64,000 nucleotides of DNA from Tenacibaculum tangerinum (GCF_029853675.1 NZ_CP122539.1:62001-126000), one strand, 5' to 3'; positions 19,801-27,744 are shown, numbered from the stretch's first letter. Notes: a model not told the origin generated them from the letters alone. Numbers and translations are program-made.

Positions 19801-20664
19801 CTCAATAGCACTATCATTGCTGACCCATTCAGTTCCATAGGAAAACTGCTCAAAACTGGGTGCAAGTGCGATATAATCGTGAATATTAATGCTGTCGTCC
19901 TTTTCGGCCAACTTGAAGAATTCCTGATAGGGAAGTAAAAAACCATTTTTGAAATCGTCACGAATGGTATGAAAGACAGGGCGTTCCCACAAAGTGCTTC
20001 TAAAACTTTTTGGCAATTGATCATCATAGGCATACTCTGTGAGTTTGCCAATCTCAGAAATGTGCCCCACACCGATTAGCACTCTAGCAGTGGTATCAAT
20101 GAACGGGACATTCTTGGCATAAATGAACACAAGAGAATGCGCAGGTCGAATGGGTTGAATAAAGGTGTCGAGCAATAAGCGTTGGTTGTCAATTTGCTGA
20201 ACCCAACTGTTTTTAAAATTTAAGGCCGGCTCTTTTTCCGGTTCAAAAGGGAGTTGTAAGGCAGCTGCTTTATCCGATTCATTGGTGTCTTTGTCTTTCA
20301 GCATCCAGTTGTATGGAATAACTGAAAAACTGTATCCCGGGTAGCAATAGGTGGTTTCCCGATAATGCCCGTAGAACTGGCTGTTGCCATCGTTTTTACT
20401 GTATGGATGGTTTACTTTTTTGTAGATGGCATGTGGCGACATAAAATGTACCTTTTCACCTACGCAAGGTGGTAGTTGCGAAGGTTTTAATTCATGCATC
20501 CATTGCTCTGCCAATTCTTCCTCTTGATCAACATCCTTACTTTCATTAATGCGGGGGAGAAACATGCAAGAGCCATTATCTCTTGGGTGACAACATACTT
20601 TGCCGTTCCAGCCTGAATCATGCCAGGGAACTCTTACTGATAAATGTTGCGTAGGTATGTTCAT
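16861..20664 (-). CDS. RecD-like helicase with C-terminal PD-(D/E)XK-type nuclease domain
   Basis: A 1267-residue protein. The central part is a superfamily 1 helicase: Walker [13 protein letters not shown] (about residues 637-650), DEAD-type VIVDESSML (~713), IGDYRQLPP, and SITVHKSQGSGF (~1055) as in RecD/UvrD motifs. The last ~110 residues look like a nuclease: IHPDFTIED, then YYWEHLGLL, a D...ExxxG arrangement seen in PD-(D/E)XK folds. The first ~550 residues are unfamiliar and begin VPWHDSGWNGKVCCHP with further Cys, perhaps metal binding. Base composition is less AT-rich than the neighbours, suggesting transfer. A single-gene defence or repair enzyme is inference. Confidence 0.8.
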   Translation of the reverse strand: MNIPTQHLSVRVPWHDSGWNGKVCCHPRDNGSCMFLPRINESKDVDQEEELAEQWMHELKPSQLPPCVGEKVHFMSPHAIYKKVNHPYSKNDGNSQFYGHYRETTYCYPGYSFSVIPYNWMLKDKDTNESDKAAALQLPFEPEKEPALNFKNSWVQQIDNQRLLLDTFIQPIRPAHSLVFIYAKNVPFIDTTARVLIGVGHISEIGKLTEYAYDDQLPKSFRSTLWERPVFHTIRDDFKNGFLLPYQEFFKLAEKDDSINIHDYIALAPSFEQFSYGTEWVSNDSAIESLLILLEKLRKFEQLLPDKNYEAQFKWIDKELSRLWKMRGPFPGLGAVLSGMKIAEGNLIAWELDSLVRDEVDGPVVRNPWDYIEKLFNGDLSFLPANVKLSISDTQKQTWNHYSKEEKDFLQFLSRMHIINDQVNLVIDAKAKDQKAYLQNPYLLYEHTRLQLTGFQVSTIDKAIFGDPAGIEKFPLPELCDLNTPLDQRRVRAFAVKALEETAVVGNTLLTDTQLITKLDEQPVEPLCNPSIRNLMAIADFMKKEVTQHVLDEEEEIYYFKLKRFDAIKSKIRNFVQKRLRRKIDPPIVQDWRGLIDQKFGDINPNKPNWYQERDKRARQEKANALEVLANSRVSVLIGPAGTGKTTLLNILCEQDFIKNSTVLRLAPTGKARVKMGADAKTLAQFLIQAKRYNPETGQYFMNPNAEARQYDTVIVDESSMLTEEQLAALLDSLSGVSRFILIGDYRQLPPIGAGRPFVDIKIYMEQQGKGIAELRELFRQNSDESEAESEPDRLDVRLSRWFSDDPFKKSEIDVFEEIGDQQDHDWGNIQFIEWHNVRHLEEILIDVTNREIEGLLSRTEGKILRSEQANFDASLGGNYIEEYKWTGFDINSAKEVENWQILSPTNTAGYGTKVINQKIQKTFRAKTKEKAIFPGSWTKNGKTYYKARKMPKPVADDGIVFGDKVINLKNKRWNQPWSYVFNPNNIDDENIIRYFANGEIGLHIGAYGKWDAEKKKYQRPIYIAFSSQQGFAYSFQEGDFSEDGDIQMDLAYSITVHKSQGSGFKVVLFILPNPCPVLSRELFYTALTRQEDRILILHQGDFKDYRKFTSGEYSETGRRLTDLMAEPQLKLINKKYYDTKYIQVSEKGEFMISKSEVIIADKLHNKGIQYVYEAPILDEKGVTIHPDFTIEDPDSGIIYYWEHLGLLQKDDYRSKWKRKQEWYERNGIVNYKENPDADKQLILTRDKPDGGIDSSEIKDIIEELFL

Positions 20665-20969
20665 AATTAATTTGTCACTTCTTATAAGATTTCTTAATCT
20701 AATTTAATTCCACCATTACTATCCAGGCGTTGGCAAACAAAACAGCTTTTTTGGTTTTTTAGCGTTGGCTTTTGTGTCGGCAAAAACCAAATGTGCTGTT
20801 TTTGCGGTTGGCTTTTCTTGTATGCCGCACAACTCGTTTTATACCAAACTTTAGTTTTGTTATCCCGATAAAATTATGGGATATCATAAAGCTTAGCAAT
20901 TTTTATATGTTATCAAATATATTAAAATCAATACTTTACCTAAAATAAAGTTATTAACGAATTTTTGGT
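20665..20969. other. Intergenic region upstream of the helicase gene
   Basis: No gene seen. The stretch 20730-20840 is GC-richer and repeats the words GTTGGC and GCTTTT several times, unlike the AT-rich DNA that follows from about 20850. It probably belongs to the same acquired segment as the helicase gene; similar GTTGGC-containing DNA lies downstream of that gene at 16780-16850. Confidence 0.4.
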
Positions 20970-21066
20970 TATTGATTATACGATTCCTACGAACTTAAAA
21001 AAAGATAAGCACATATTCTTACGGAATCCCATAAGTCACCTTATTCAGGTAATAAAAGTTGTTTTA
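20970..21066 (+). repeat. Left copy of a ~90-bp direct repeat near the edge of the cassette region
   Basis: Contains TTCTTACGGAATCCCATAAG (21016-21035), then TTATTCAGGTAATAAAAGT. The same words, with scattered changes upstream, occur in the same orientation at 39990-40086. The two copies lie about 19 kb apart and enclose almost the whole cassette region. It could be a boundary repeat or a dispersed repeat of this genome. Confidence 0.75.
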
Positions 21067-21096
21067 AGGGGCATCAAAGGTTGTAGAGGTCGCAGA

Positions 21097-21201
21097 TATC
21101 ACGGCACGCTCCGCTAATACCACGGCATGGACCGCCGCTATCACGGCACACTCCGTTAACACCACGGCGTGCTCCGAAGACATCGCGGCACACACCTTTA
21201 T
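21097..21201. repeat. 21-bp tandem repeat, five degenerate copies
   Basis: Units follow TATCACGGCACGCTCCGCTAA with changes (next unit TACCACGGCATGGACCGCCGC, then TATCACGGCACACTCCGTTAA). They are contiguous, with no spacers, and much richer in GC than the flanks. It lies between the left direct repeat and the truncated oxygenase gene. The period is a multiple of three, but I see no start codon or long frame using it. Confidence 0.85.
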
Positions 21202-21301
21202 ATCAAAGGTAACCGCCGTAACACTGTAGAAGCATCTTATTAAAATAAACCGCTAACTCCCAAGAACTAATAACTAAGCATTAATAATTAAGAACTAATT
21301 C

Positions 21302-21745
21302 CTACCTATACGGAGGTCCTGCAATCCAACCCACCATAGATTTACGAACCCCTTTAGTGATGGGAGTCACAAGGTGCATCATAAATGACGGAAAAACAAT
21401 AATAGTTTCCTTTTCTCTAGGAGCAGTTACAATTTTTTGATTCATCATAAACTGTAAGTCGCCACCTTCATAGTCATCAGAATCCGATAACTGCATGGAA
21501 ATGCTGAGTTTTCTATCAGAAATTTCTCCCGCTCCGAAATCCAAATGCCAGTCAAAGAAATCCCCTTCCGTGTAGCTAGCCAATTGCAAATTGTTGTGAA
21601 AACCCAATAAATCAAACCAATACCGTTCGTTGTTGCATTGAATCGCCAAACCAGCCAATCGGTTGTAAATCCATTCGTTTTCAGGAGTATTTTCAATAAA
21701 CACCACAGTACTTTTTCGCAGTTCATCATCACAGGTATTAAACAA
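21302..21745 (-). pseudogene. 2-oxoglutarate/Fe(II) dioxygenase (prolyl 4-hydroxylase type), N-terminally truncated
   Basis: The catalytic double-stranded beta helix is present: HxD in WHLDFG (His67, Asp69), distal histidine in MMHLV (His124) and the 2-oxoglutarate arginine in GVRKS (Arg134). Such enzymes hydroxylate proteins or small molecules. The frame opens with no ATG, only TTG 21745, and two stop codons lie a few residues upstream. About 40-60 residues normally preceding this point are missing. I infer that the gene lost its 5' end where the repeat-rich array begins at about 21.77 kb. Confidence 0.7.
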
Positions 21746-21849
21746 GCTAATAAGTGCATGCAGCTATCAGCACATTAAAAAACTAATAAAATTCTTGGGT
21801 ACACCTACTAAAACTGAGGCCAAAGCGGTTGCTTTTGTGTTTTGGTTAA

Positions 21850-22006
21850 AAAATGTACCCAATTACTTAACTTCTTTTGTTGTAAGCTTTCTAAAAGAAC
21901 AAAATAAGGAGTTAAAAATTTTGGCTTCGTTCTAAATAGAACCCTTACATAGCTTTAAAGTGAATCCCATTTTTTGAAATTTGGGGGTTGTGCATCAGCT
22001 ACCGTT
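21850..22006. repeat. Repeat R2, copy a
   Basis: About 155 bp containing TTGTAAGCTTTCTAAAAGAA, a CTTACATAGCTTT word and ending GGTTGTGCATCAGCTACC before a GTT. Other copies are at 22861-22970 (shortened), 23698-23858, 25471-25634 and 30563-30724. Here it is not preceded by the MITE-like element. Its right end occupies the position of a cassette junction. Confidence 0.85.
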
Positions 22007-22021
22007 GTTGCCATTAGTACT

Positions 22022-22630
22022 TTATCTTTTGAGAAATTCGGTTTCACATCGCGATTTTATTTTTTTCGTCAGAGTAAATAATATTATTGCAAGCAGAATA
22101 ATAAATCCAATAACAATTTTTAAAACTCCTAAATTGGCAATTACAAGAACTATTCCTGCAATTCCAGGTCCTCCTCCTCCTCCAACGAGTTCATATTCAA
22201 CTCCACTTTCAATTTGGATTGCAAGATAAAGTGACCACAAAAATATTCCAGTTGTGAATAATAAAGCGAAAAATTGAGCTTTCGCATATTTTAGAACGCT
22301 TGGTAATTCAGAACTATATTTTAAATTCGGATTATCGTGTTTTATAAATTCAAATATTTCTGTTTTCGTATTTTCATCTTTTATTATTAATTCCTCTTCC
22401 GAGTCGTTTCCAAAAAATATTTTGATTTCATTTTTCCCACGCTGGTTTTCAATTCTTTTTATATAAGCATAAGGAATGCTAAAAATACTTTCTAAAAAAG
22501 CAAGATTTGTTGATTCCGAATTCAGTCTATTCAGTTCTTCTTGTTTCGGATTTCCTTTGTAAATAGTTTGGTCTTTTATGAAAATCAATTTATTAGATTT
22601 AGAATCACTTATTTTCCAAAATTTATGCAT
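22022..22630 (-). CDS. Hypothetical membrane protein (first unit of the array)
   Basis: Not recognised. The first ~110 residues are soluble (MHKFWKISDSKSNKLIFIKD) and could be a small PH-like or beta domain that reads out a surface signal. Two membrane segments follow (about 118-140 and 170-190), separated by a loop with VGGGGGPG, and the C-terminus is basic. It is bounded by repeat R2 copy a on its 3' side and a MITE-like element just upstream of its start. Confidence 0.7.
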   Translation of the reverse strand: MHKFWKISDSKSNKLIFIKDQTIYKGNPKQEELNRLNSESTNLAFLESIFSIPYAYIKRIENQRGKNEIKIFFGNDSEEELIIKDENTKTEIFEFIKHDNPNLKYSSELPSVLKYAKAQFFALLFTTGIFLWSLYLAIQIESGVEYELVGGGGGPGIAGIVLVIANLGVLKIVIGFIILLAIILFTLTKKIKSRCETEFLKR

Positions 22631-22651
22631 TCTTTTTTCGGTTTTTTGGGT

Positions 22652-22860
22652 ATGTCTAGCCCTGAAATATGGACACAGGTTAAAGATAGATTTTACCCTG
22701 ATAATTCACATACCATATTTGGTGTTTTAAAGTTTAAAGATAAATGTAATCTTGTTTGGTTGTATAGATTGATAGCACTTTTTGTTGCTTTTCATGGTAA
22801 CAGTTTGAATTTAAAGTTAGTAAATTGTAATTTATAACTGTCCTGTTTTTGGGGGATGTT
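22652..22860. mobile_element. MITE-like element, copy 1
   Basis: About 209 bp, beginning ATGTCTAGCCCTGAAATATG and ending CCTGTTTTTGGGGGATGTT. Four copies lie in the window (also 23489-23697, 25286-25470, 30354-30562). The ends share an imperfect inverted resemblance around ACAGG, like ends of IS3-type elements, but there is no transposase. Each copy stands close upstream of a minus-strand start codon and is followed by repeat R2. Confidence 0.75.
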
Positions 22861-22970
22861 AAAAAAAACTGAACCCTATTACTTAGCCTCTTTTGTAGTA
22901 AGCTTTCTAAAAGAACAAAATAAGGAGCTAAAAATTTTGGCTTGTGCATCAGCTACCATTGTTGTACACC
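22861..22970. repeat. Repeat R2, copy b (internally deleted)
   Basis: Carries the AAGCTTTCTAAAAGAACAAA word and the GTGCATCAGCTACCATTG end but lacks the middle ~60 bp present in the other copies. Confidence 0.75.
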
Positions 22971-22981
22971 GTATTTTTTTT

Positions 22982-23488
22982 TCATTCCTTTATAGCTTTT
23001 TCAGCTCTTTCCATAACAGATTCAGCTAATTCATACATTGAGCAACTTCCTTCACTCATATTCCGTTTTCCTGTCCGCTTTATTTCCGCATTGTCATTCT
23101 CCCAATCAAAAACGTAAATTATTTCTCGATAGACTTCGCTCAACTCTTCGTAATTCAATTCGTCATTTTTGCGTCCAAAGTTTTCCTCGGTTTCTATTAT
23201 TTTAATTGGGTTTCCGTTATTCAAGTAAATTATTGTCCTAATTCGACCGTAAGAGAGTCCGATTTCCTCCACAATTTTACGAATCTGCTTTTCATTCCGC
23301 CAGACTTTTAAAATTCCGCCACCATCAGTTGTAATCCCAGTCAGTTCAACCCAGTCAAATTCCATTTTCTGCAGAGTTGAATCTGATTCTATTGATTTTA
23401 CTTCGTTTTCAATTCGGTCAAGATTATGTTCTTGTCCAAATGCTAAAAACCCGATTAAAGTCAATATGATTACGAATGTGTTTTTCAT
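22982..23488 (-). CDS. Hypothetical secreted protein, 168 residues
   Basis: A signal peptide (MKNTFVIILTLIGFLAFGQ) leads an acidic, probably periplasmic or secreted domain of unknown type, with WVELTGITTDGGGILKVWRN and IYVFDWENDNAEIKRTGKR. No catalytic motif is seen. The start codon directly touches MITE-like copy 2, so its native promoter region may have been replaced by that element. Confidence 0.7.
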   Translation of the reverse strand: MKNTFVIILTLIGFLAFGQEHNLDRIENEVKSIESDSTLQKMEFDWVELTGITTDGGGILKVWRNEKQIRKIVEEIGLSYGRIRTIIYLNNGNPIKIIETEENFGRKNDELNYEELSEVYREIIYVFDWENDNAEIKRTGKRNMSEGSCSMYELAESVMERAEKAIKE

Positions 23489-23697
23489 ATGTCTGGTCCT
23501 GAAATATGGCTACAGGTTAAAGATTGATTTTACCCTGATAACTTACATACCATATTTGGTGTTTTAAAGTCTAAAGATAAATGTAATCTTGTTTGGTTGT
23601 ATAGATTGACAGCACTTTTTGTTGCTTTTCATGGTAACAGTTTAGATTTGACGTTAGTAAATTGTAATTTATAACTGTCCTGTTTTTGGGGATGTCA
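23489..23697. mobile_element. MITE-like element, copy 2
   Basis: Same element as at 22652-22860, nearly full length, beginning ATGTCTGGTCCTGAAATATG. It starts at the base next to the start codon of the 168-residue protein gene. Confidence 0.75.
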
Positions 23698-23858
23698 AAA
23701 AAAATGCACCCCAGTACTTCACATCTTTTGTAAGCTTTCTAAAAGAACAAAATAAGGAGTTAAATTCTGGCTTCGTTCTAAACAAAACCCTTACATAGCT
23801 TTCAAATGAATTCGATTTTTTTGAAATTTAGGGGTTGTGCATCAGCTACTGTTGTTGT
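23698..23858. repeat. Repeat R2, copy c
   Basis: Full-length copy of R2 immediately after MITE-like copy 2, ending GGTTGTGCATCAGCTACTG ahead of the peptidase gene. Confidence 0.8.
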
Positions 23859-23869
23859 GGTTAGTACTT

Positions 23870-25255
23870 TTAATTCAGTTTTTTCAAAAGTCCATTTAAT
23901 ATTTCATCTTCTTCATCCAATAAATGGTCTTTAATCATTATATCCGGTATTACACCTTCTGGTTTTTTACTGCCATTTACACGAACAATTTGTCCTTTAG
24001 AGACTTTTACTACAATTCCTGTATTAGGTAATGTGTATTGGAACTGTGAAGCGTAAAGTGTTGGGAAATCACCTGTTTCTTCTCCTACAATCGTTCCAAA
24101 CTTATAATCTTGAATTTGGGAGGCTGTAACGGCTGACTGAGAATGCGATTGTCTATTGACCAAAACATATACTTCTCCATTAAATCTCTTTAGTTTGGGT
24201 TGTGGTTGGTATTCATCAAACTCAAAATTATATATTTCTCCATCTTTGTGATTTAGAATTTTTTCAAAATAAGTATTTGTAGTGTCATTGTATTTCCTTG
24301 TGTGCTCTTTAAGAAATTTACTTGTTTTAAGGGTAAATTCTGAATTCCATTTAAAGGGTTTATCTGCAAAATAAGACACTAAGTAATCACTAAAAGAGTC
24401 ATTCCCACCCGCATTATTTCTAAGGTCAATAATCAGATTTTTGCTTTTTCGTTTATTTATTTCTACAAAAGCTGAGTCAATGAAACTTTGATACTTATGT
24501 TCATCACCCGAAAAGTTTCCTGGGTTTATACAGGCAGATTTATCAAAAAACGTTATTTCCATCTTAGAGTTCAAGACTTCCGTTCTTTTCATTTCATAAC
24601 CTTCTATTAGTTTTACCGCTTTTATTGAATATTTTTTTATTGCTCCATTTGAGCGAATTTTAATTTGAAAGTTATCCTGCTTTCCAAACACTTGCCAGTA
24701 TAATCTGGGAAATGAAATCATTTCAATTTTTGCATTTTTAAAGTATGTTCTTTCTGCTGAAACTTGCGGATAAATTTCGGATAAGATATCTTTCATTAAT
24801 ATCCCATTTATACTTATTATCTCCGAACCTATTTTAATGTCAGGATTATCAGAAAAGTTTTTTCGGATTAGACTTTTGTTGTTTTCAACAGCAATTTCTA
24901 ATGGAAATAGTGTTCCACCACTATATGCATATGTTCGGTAAGAAGCTCCAGGAAAGTCGATTTCAGTATGTCCATTATTTACGCCTGATATTACTTTTTG
25001 AAAAATAGTAGTTGCTTGTAATAGAGTAACAGAATCTTTAGCAATAGATTGTTTTACATTTTGATAATTCTCTGAAAAGTCTTTTTCTGAAGTATAAGCG
25101 TAGAGATTATAGTGAGCATCTTTTAAAGAATTATTAAGGTACTCTAAGTCTTCTATAATTTCATTTCGTCCAAACTTTTTTTCCGATTTCTGGGCTATAG
25201 AATATTGAGATAATATCAGAAACAGAAAGACTACAAGGATATATTGATGTTTCAT
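23870..25255 (-). CDS. S41 family (C-terminal processing type) peptidase, secreted
   Basis: A 461-residue protein with signal peptide (MKHQYILVVFLFLILSQYSIA). The S41 catalytic domain is in the second half: NLIIDLRNNAGGND, the nucleophile segment RQSHSQSAVTASQ (serine near residue 368) and GTIVGEETGDFP. A PDZ-like segment is possible around 115-180. S41 enzymes of this retained-signal type degrade periplasmic or extracellular peptides. It lies inside the array between R2 copy c and MITE-like copy 3. Its size is large for a cassette gene. Confidence 0.85.
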   Translation of the reverse strand: MKHQYILVVFLFLILSQYSIAQKSEKKFGRNEIIEDLEYLNNSLKDAHYNLYAYTSEKDFSENYQNVKQSIAKDSVTLLQATTIFQKVISGVNNGHTEIDFPGASYRTYAYSGGTLFPLEIAVENNKSLIRKNFSDNPDIKIGSEIISINGILMKDILSEIYPQVSAERTYFKNAKIEMISFPRLYWQVFGKQDNFQIKIRSNGAIKKYSIKAVKLIEGYEMKRTEVLNSKMEITFFDKSACINPGNFSGDEHKYQSFIDSAFVEINKRKSKNLIIDLRNNAGGNDSFSDYLVSYFADKPFKWNSEFTLKTSKFLKEHTRKYNDTTNTYFEKILNHKDGEIYNFEFDEYQPQPKLKRFNGEVYVLVNRQSHSQSAVTASQIQDYKFGTIVGEETGDFPTLYASQFQYTLPNTGIVVKVSKGQIVRVNGSKKPEGVIPDIMIKDHLLDEEDEILNGLLKKLN

Positions 25256-25285
25256 TAATTAGTTTATTTTTCAAGGACGAATTAA

Positions 25286-25470
25286 ATGTCTAGTCCTGAA
25301 ATATGGCTACAGGTTAAAGATTGATTTTACCCTGATAATTTACATACCATATTTGGTGTTTTAAAGTCTAAAGATAAATGTAATCTTGTTTGGTTGTATA
25401 GATTGATAGCACTTTTTGTTGCGACCTTAGTAAATCGTAATTTATAACTGTCCTGTTTTTGGGGGATGTT
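25286..25470. mobile_element. MITE-like element, copy 3 (short internal deletion)
   Basis: Begins ATGTCTAGTCCTGAAATATG and ends GGGGGATGTT; about 25 bp are missing near TTTTTGTTGCGACCTTAG compared with the other copies. Confidence 0.75.
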
Positions 25471-25634
25471 AAAAAAAATGCACCCCAGTACTTCACATAA
25501 TTGTTATAAGCTTTCTAAAAGAATAGAATAAAAAGTTAAAAATTTTGGCTGCGTTCTAAACAAAACCCTTACATAGCTTTAAAATAAATGACATTTTTTA
25601 AAATTTTAGGGGTTGTGCATCAGCTATCCTTGTT
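25471..25634. repeat. Repeat R2, copy d
   Basis: Full-length R2 after MITE-like copy 3. Its right end TGCATCAGCTATCCTT is followed by GTTGTAAAAC (25632-25641), whose exact inverse GTTTTACAAC occurs at 26318-26327, so this repeat ends at a true cassette junction. Confidence 0.8.
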
Positions 25635-25649
25635 GTAAAACGTTTTTAT

Positions 25650-26297
25650 TTAGTATTTTATGGTTAAATTCAATTCGTTAAATTCCATTTCTTTCTTTTG
25701 ACTTTTATTATCAAATTCAAGAGTTAAATGATTTCGTTGTCCATTTTTGAATTCAATATTTTCACAACTCTTAAAATAGGTCTTAAATTCTTTCTCGTCC
25801 TTATTAAATGGCATTTCAAATTCCGTATGAGTTAGTTTTCGTATTCCATTTTTGTGATTTGTTGTTTCATTATGGGCTTTTTTTTCGCCACGATATGGAA
25901 GTCTGAAAGTCCAAGGTAAATTTGCATTTTTTTCGTTTGTAATTATGTCAATTGACATTCCTTTTGGAAAATAATTCGGCTGATAAATCTGGCTTTGCTC
26001 AAAAAGCTTGTCAGTCAATTTTGAGTTGACTAAGCACAAGCCAAAAGGTGAAAAGTGATTTTTATCAAATTGTGAACGTTCCCAAAGTTTTGTTTTAGAA
26101 GTCAAGTCACTTCGTATTTCAGCTTCGTCAATGACCCACAGAACTTCGAGAAAAAAATTCTCAAAATAAAATTTTCGATTCGTTGTTCCTTGTCCTAGGT
26201 GAATGCGATTACTTCCTTCGGTCAAACCAAACTCAACTAATTTATCGGCTTCTTTTCCGTCATTATTTGAAAATATAAATATGTGGTCAATTTCCAT
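25650..26297 (-). CDS. VOC/glyoxalase-like domain protein (cassette A)
   Basis: The start MEIDHIFIFSNNDGKEADKL is the opening strand and helix of a vicinal-oxygen-chelate (glyoxalase-like) fold, followed by FYFENFFLEVLWV. The later half (NHLTLEFDNKSQKK) has a second set of strands. The function is unknown; relatives are simply called glyoxalase-like. A TTG 18 bases upstream is possible, but ATG 26297 fits the domain start better. Termini GTTGTAAAAC and GTTTTACAAC define a ~695-bp cassette. Confidence 0.75.
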   Translation of the reverse strand: MEIDHIFIFSNNDGKEADKLVEFGLTEGSNRIHLGQGTTNRKFYFENFFLEVLWVIDEAEIRSDLTSKTKLWERSQFDKNHFSPFGLCLVNSKLTDKLFEQSQIYQPNYFPKGMSIDIITNEKNANLPWTFRLPYRGEKKAHNETTNHKNGIRKLTHTEFEMPFNKDEKEFKTYFKSCENIEFKNGQRNHLTLEFDNKSQKKEMEFNELNLTIKY

Positions 26298-26318
26298 ATT
26301 TGTTGATTCGGTCAAATG

Positions 26319-26457
26319 TTTTACAACGTGTTTGTGTAAGGATAGTTGCGTGGTTAAGCATCTAATTTAGCAAAAATGGAACGAACCAGAGGAAAATCCG
26401 TAGGATTTTCCAAGTAGGCAAGAACCAAGAAATTATTTTTAAACGGTGTTGGCACAC
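26319..26457. repeat. attC-like cassette recombination site S1
   Basis: Imperfect palindrome of about 135 bp with TTTTACAACG at one end and GGTGTTGGCACAC at the other; an inner hairpin GAAAATCC...GGATTTTC closes it. On the minus strand it directly follows the lipoprotein gene of cassette B, the usual place for attC. The core words AAC and GTT are where an integron integrase would act. Confidence 0.75.
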
Positions 26458-26458
26458 G

Positions 26459-27013
26459 TTATTTTATTTTTTTCATAATGTTTACAGTATTCGGTGCACA
26501 ATCAGTTCCATCAGTTACATTGTCAGCATATCCGATTTTTAACTTGGTTGAATCTAATGCGACTCTTATGTAAATCACGTAATCCTGTTGATCATTAGAA
26601 TATTCATTTGAAGGGTACGAAATTCCATTTTCATCTTCGTCAACCTCTGAATCCAATCCATAATTTTGATTAAAAGCTTTTCCGTAATATTCCGTATCAC
26701 AAGGCATAGTTTCTGAACTTAAATAATAGTCTATACTATCTTTTGTGATAAAATTAATTCCGATTAATTGTCTTGAATCCATTCCCTTATATTCATAGAC
26801 TTTAGAGTATTTAGCAGATAGAAAGTCAAGCATTTTGTCGGTTGATTCTAAGTTTATTTCTATAGAGTCAGTTAGGGTTAAAATTTCAGTTTCCTTTACT
26901 TTCTCTACTTCGGAAGTCCGATTAATTTTAATTTGCTTACGTTCAGTTGTTTTATTTTTGCAACTGACAAATATTAAAATTAGGATTATTATTTTTAAAA
27001 TTTTGGTTTTCAT
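26459..27013 (-). CDS. Hypothetical lipoprotein, 184 residues (cassette B)
   Basis: A lipoprotein signal ends in IFVSC (Cys18), followed by a lysine/threonine-rich linker and an acidic domain with DSRQLIGINFITKDSIDYYL and YVIYIRVALDSTKLKIGYAD. No known family recognised. The unit runs from GTTGGCACAC (26448-26457) to GTGTGCCAAC (27040-27049), an exact 10-bp inverted match. The stop codon lies a few bases from the site, as in integron cassettes. Confidence 0.72.
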   Translation of the reverse strand: MKTKILKIIILILIFVSCKNKTTERKQIKINRTSEVEKVKETEILTLTDSIEINLESTDKMLDFLSAKYSKVYEYKGMDSRQLIGINFITKDSIDYYLSSETMPCDTEYYGKAFNQNYGLDSEVDEDENGISYPSNEYSNDQQDYVIYIRVALDSTKLKIGYADNVTDGTDCAPNTVNIMKKIK

Positions 27014-27039
27014 CTAATGCTTGTTTAACGTACCTTAAT

Positions 27040-27176
27040 GTGTGCCAACGTTTGGTATAAAGTTAGTTGCGTGGTTTAAACACCTAATTTAGCAAATTCA
27101 AACCGAATAGAAAATCCGCGAGGATTTTCGTAAGCAAGCTTGTACTAGCAATTAATTTTATACTGTGTTGTGCAAC
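27040..27176. repeat. attC-like site S2
   Basis: About 137 bp. Arms GGTATAAAGTTAGTTGC and GCAATTAATTTTATAC are near inverse complements; the middle holds the hairpin GAAAATCC GCGA GGATTTTC. Left end GTGTGCCAAC belongs to cassette B, right end GTTGTGCAAC to cassette C. Confidence 0.78.
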
Positions 27177-27181
27177 GGTTT

Positions 27182-27679
27182 TTATATTCCGTATTTTATT
27201 TTCCGTTCTCTATTTTGTTTTCTTATTTTCTTTTTTAGTTTTCGTGGATTTTCAGTCGTAAAATCAGTCCAAGAGTCTTCTATTCCTAAATATATTTTTA
27301 AATTAACTATTTCTTTCTTTTCTATATTTATTGTTTTTGAAATATTATTAAATCCTAAAAAGCTAAATTCAACATCATAAGAATGAGGTGGCAAATCAAT
27401 TGAGAATTTTCCATTTTCATCTGCGATGTTTATAAATTCCGTGAATTTAATAAGTCCGTTTGGTATTGGTAAGCTATCAGTTCGGTTAAGAAACTGACCT
27501 CTAATAATTCCATAATCCGAAGTCGAGTAAGTTTCCGAATTTATTTTAATTCCAGACGGTATTCCAACTTCGTGAAGACAAATGTTAGTTTTTGTGTTTT
27601 TAGATGTTCCGCATCCACAAAAAATTAAAATTAGAATATAAATTTTAAAGGTTTTCACGATTTTTTTTAACTGTTGCAC
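27182..27679 (-). CDS. Carboxypeptidase-regulatory-like domain lipoprotein (cassette C)
   Basis: A signal ending LIFCGC gives a lipidated cysteine near residue 22. The central IIRGQFLNRTDSLPIPNGLI to DENGKFSIDLPPHSYDVEFS stretch is a CarboxypepD_reg-like beta sandwich as found at the N-terminus of TonB receptors and in surface proteins. The C-terminus is strongly basic (RKLKKKIRKQNRERKIK). The unit's ends are GTTGTGCAAC (27167) and GTTGCACAAC (27673), exact inverses. Confidence 0.78.
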   Translation of the reverse strand: MQQLKKIVKTFKIYILILIFCGCGTSKNTKTNICLHEVGIPSGIKINSETYSTSDYGIIRGQFLNRTDSLPIPNGLIKFTEFINIADENGKFSIDLPPHSYDVEFSFLGFNNISKTINIEKKEIVNLKIYLGIEDSWTDFTTENPRKLKKKIRKQNRERKIKYGI

Positions 27680-27744
27680 AACGGTTTGTGTATGATTAGT
27701 AGCCTGCCGATAGGCGGCTATTACTTATACACCGTGTTGTGCGT
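27673..27744. repeat. attC-like site S3, short form (72 bp)
   Basis: The shortest site in the array. AGTAGCC-t-GCC pairs with GGC-GGCTATTA around a GATA loop, and GTGTAT pairs with ATACAC further out. It keeps the outer words GTTGCACAAC and GTTGTGCGT. Its size is close to classical attC sites, showing that the conserved parts are the arms and not the body. Confidence 0.78.

Noticed and set aside
16861..20664. Helicase gene as a further cassette of the array
   Set aside because: I could not find matching inverse GTT/AAC words at its ends, and its base composition differs. It is probably a separate acquisition.
21097..21201. CRISPR array or coding repeat
   Set aside because: The units are degenerate and contiguous, and no start codon or long frame includes them.
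22541..22949. Short frames in the MITE-like and R2 repeats
   Set aside because: They are not conserved between repeat copies and have no recognisable product.
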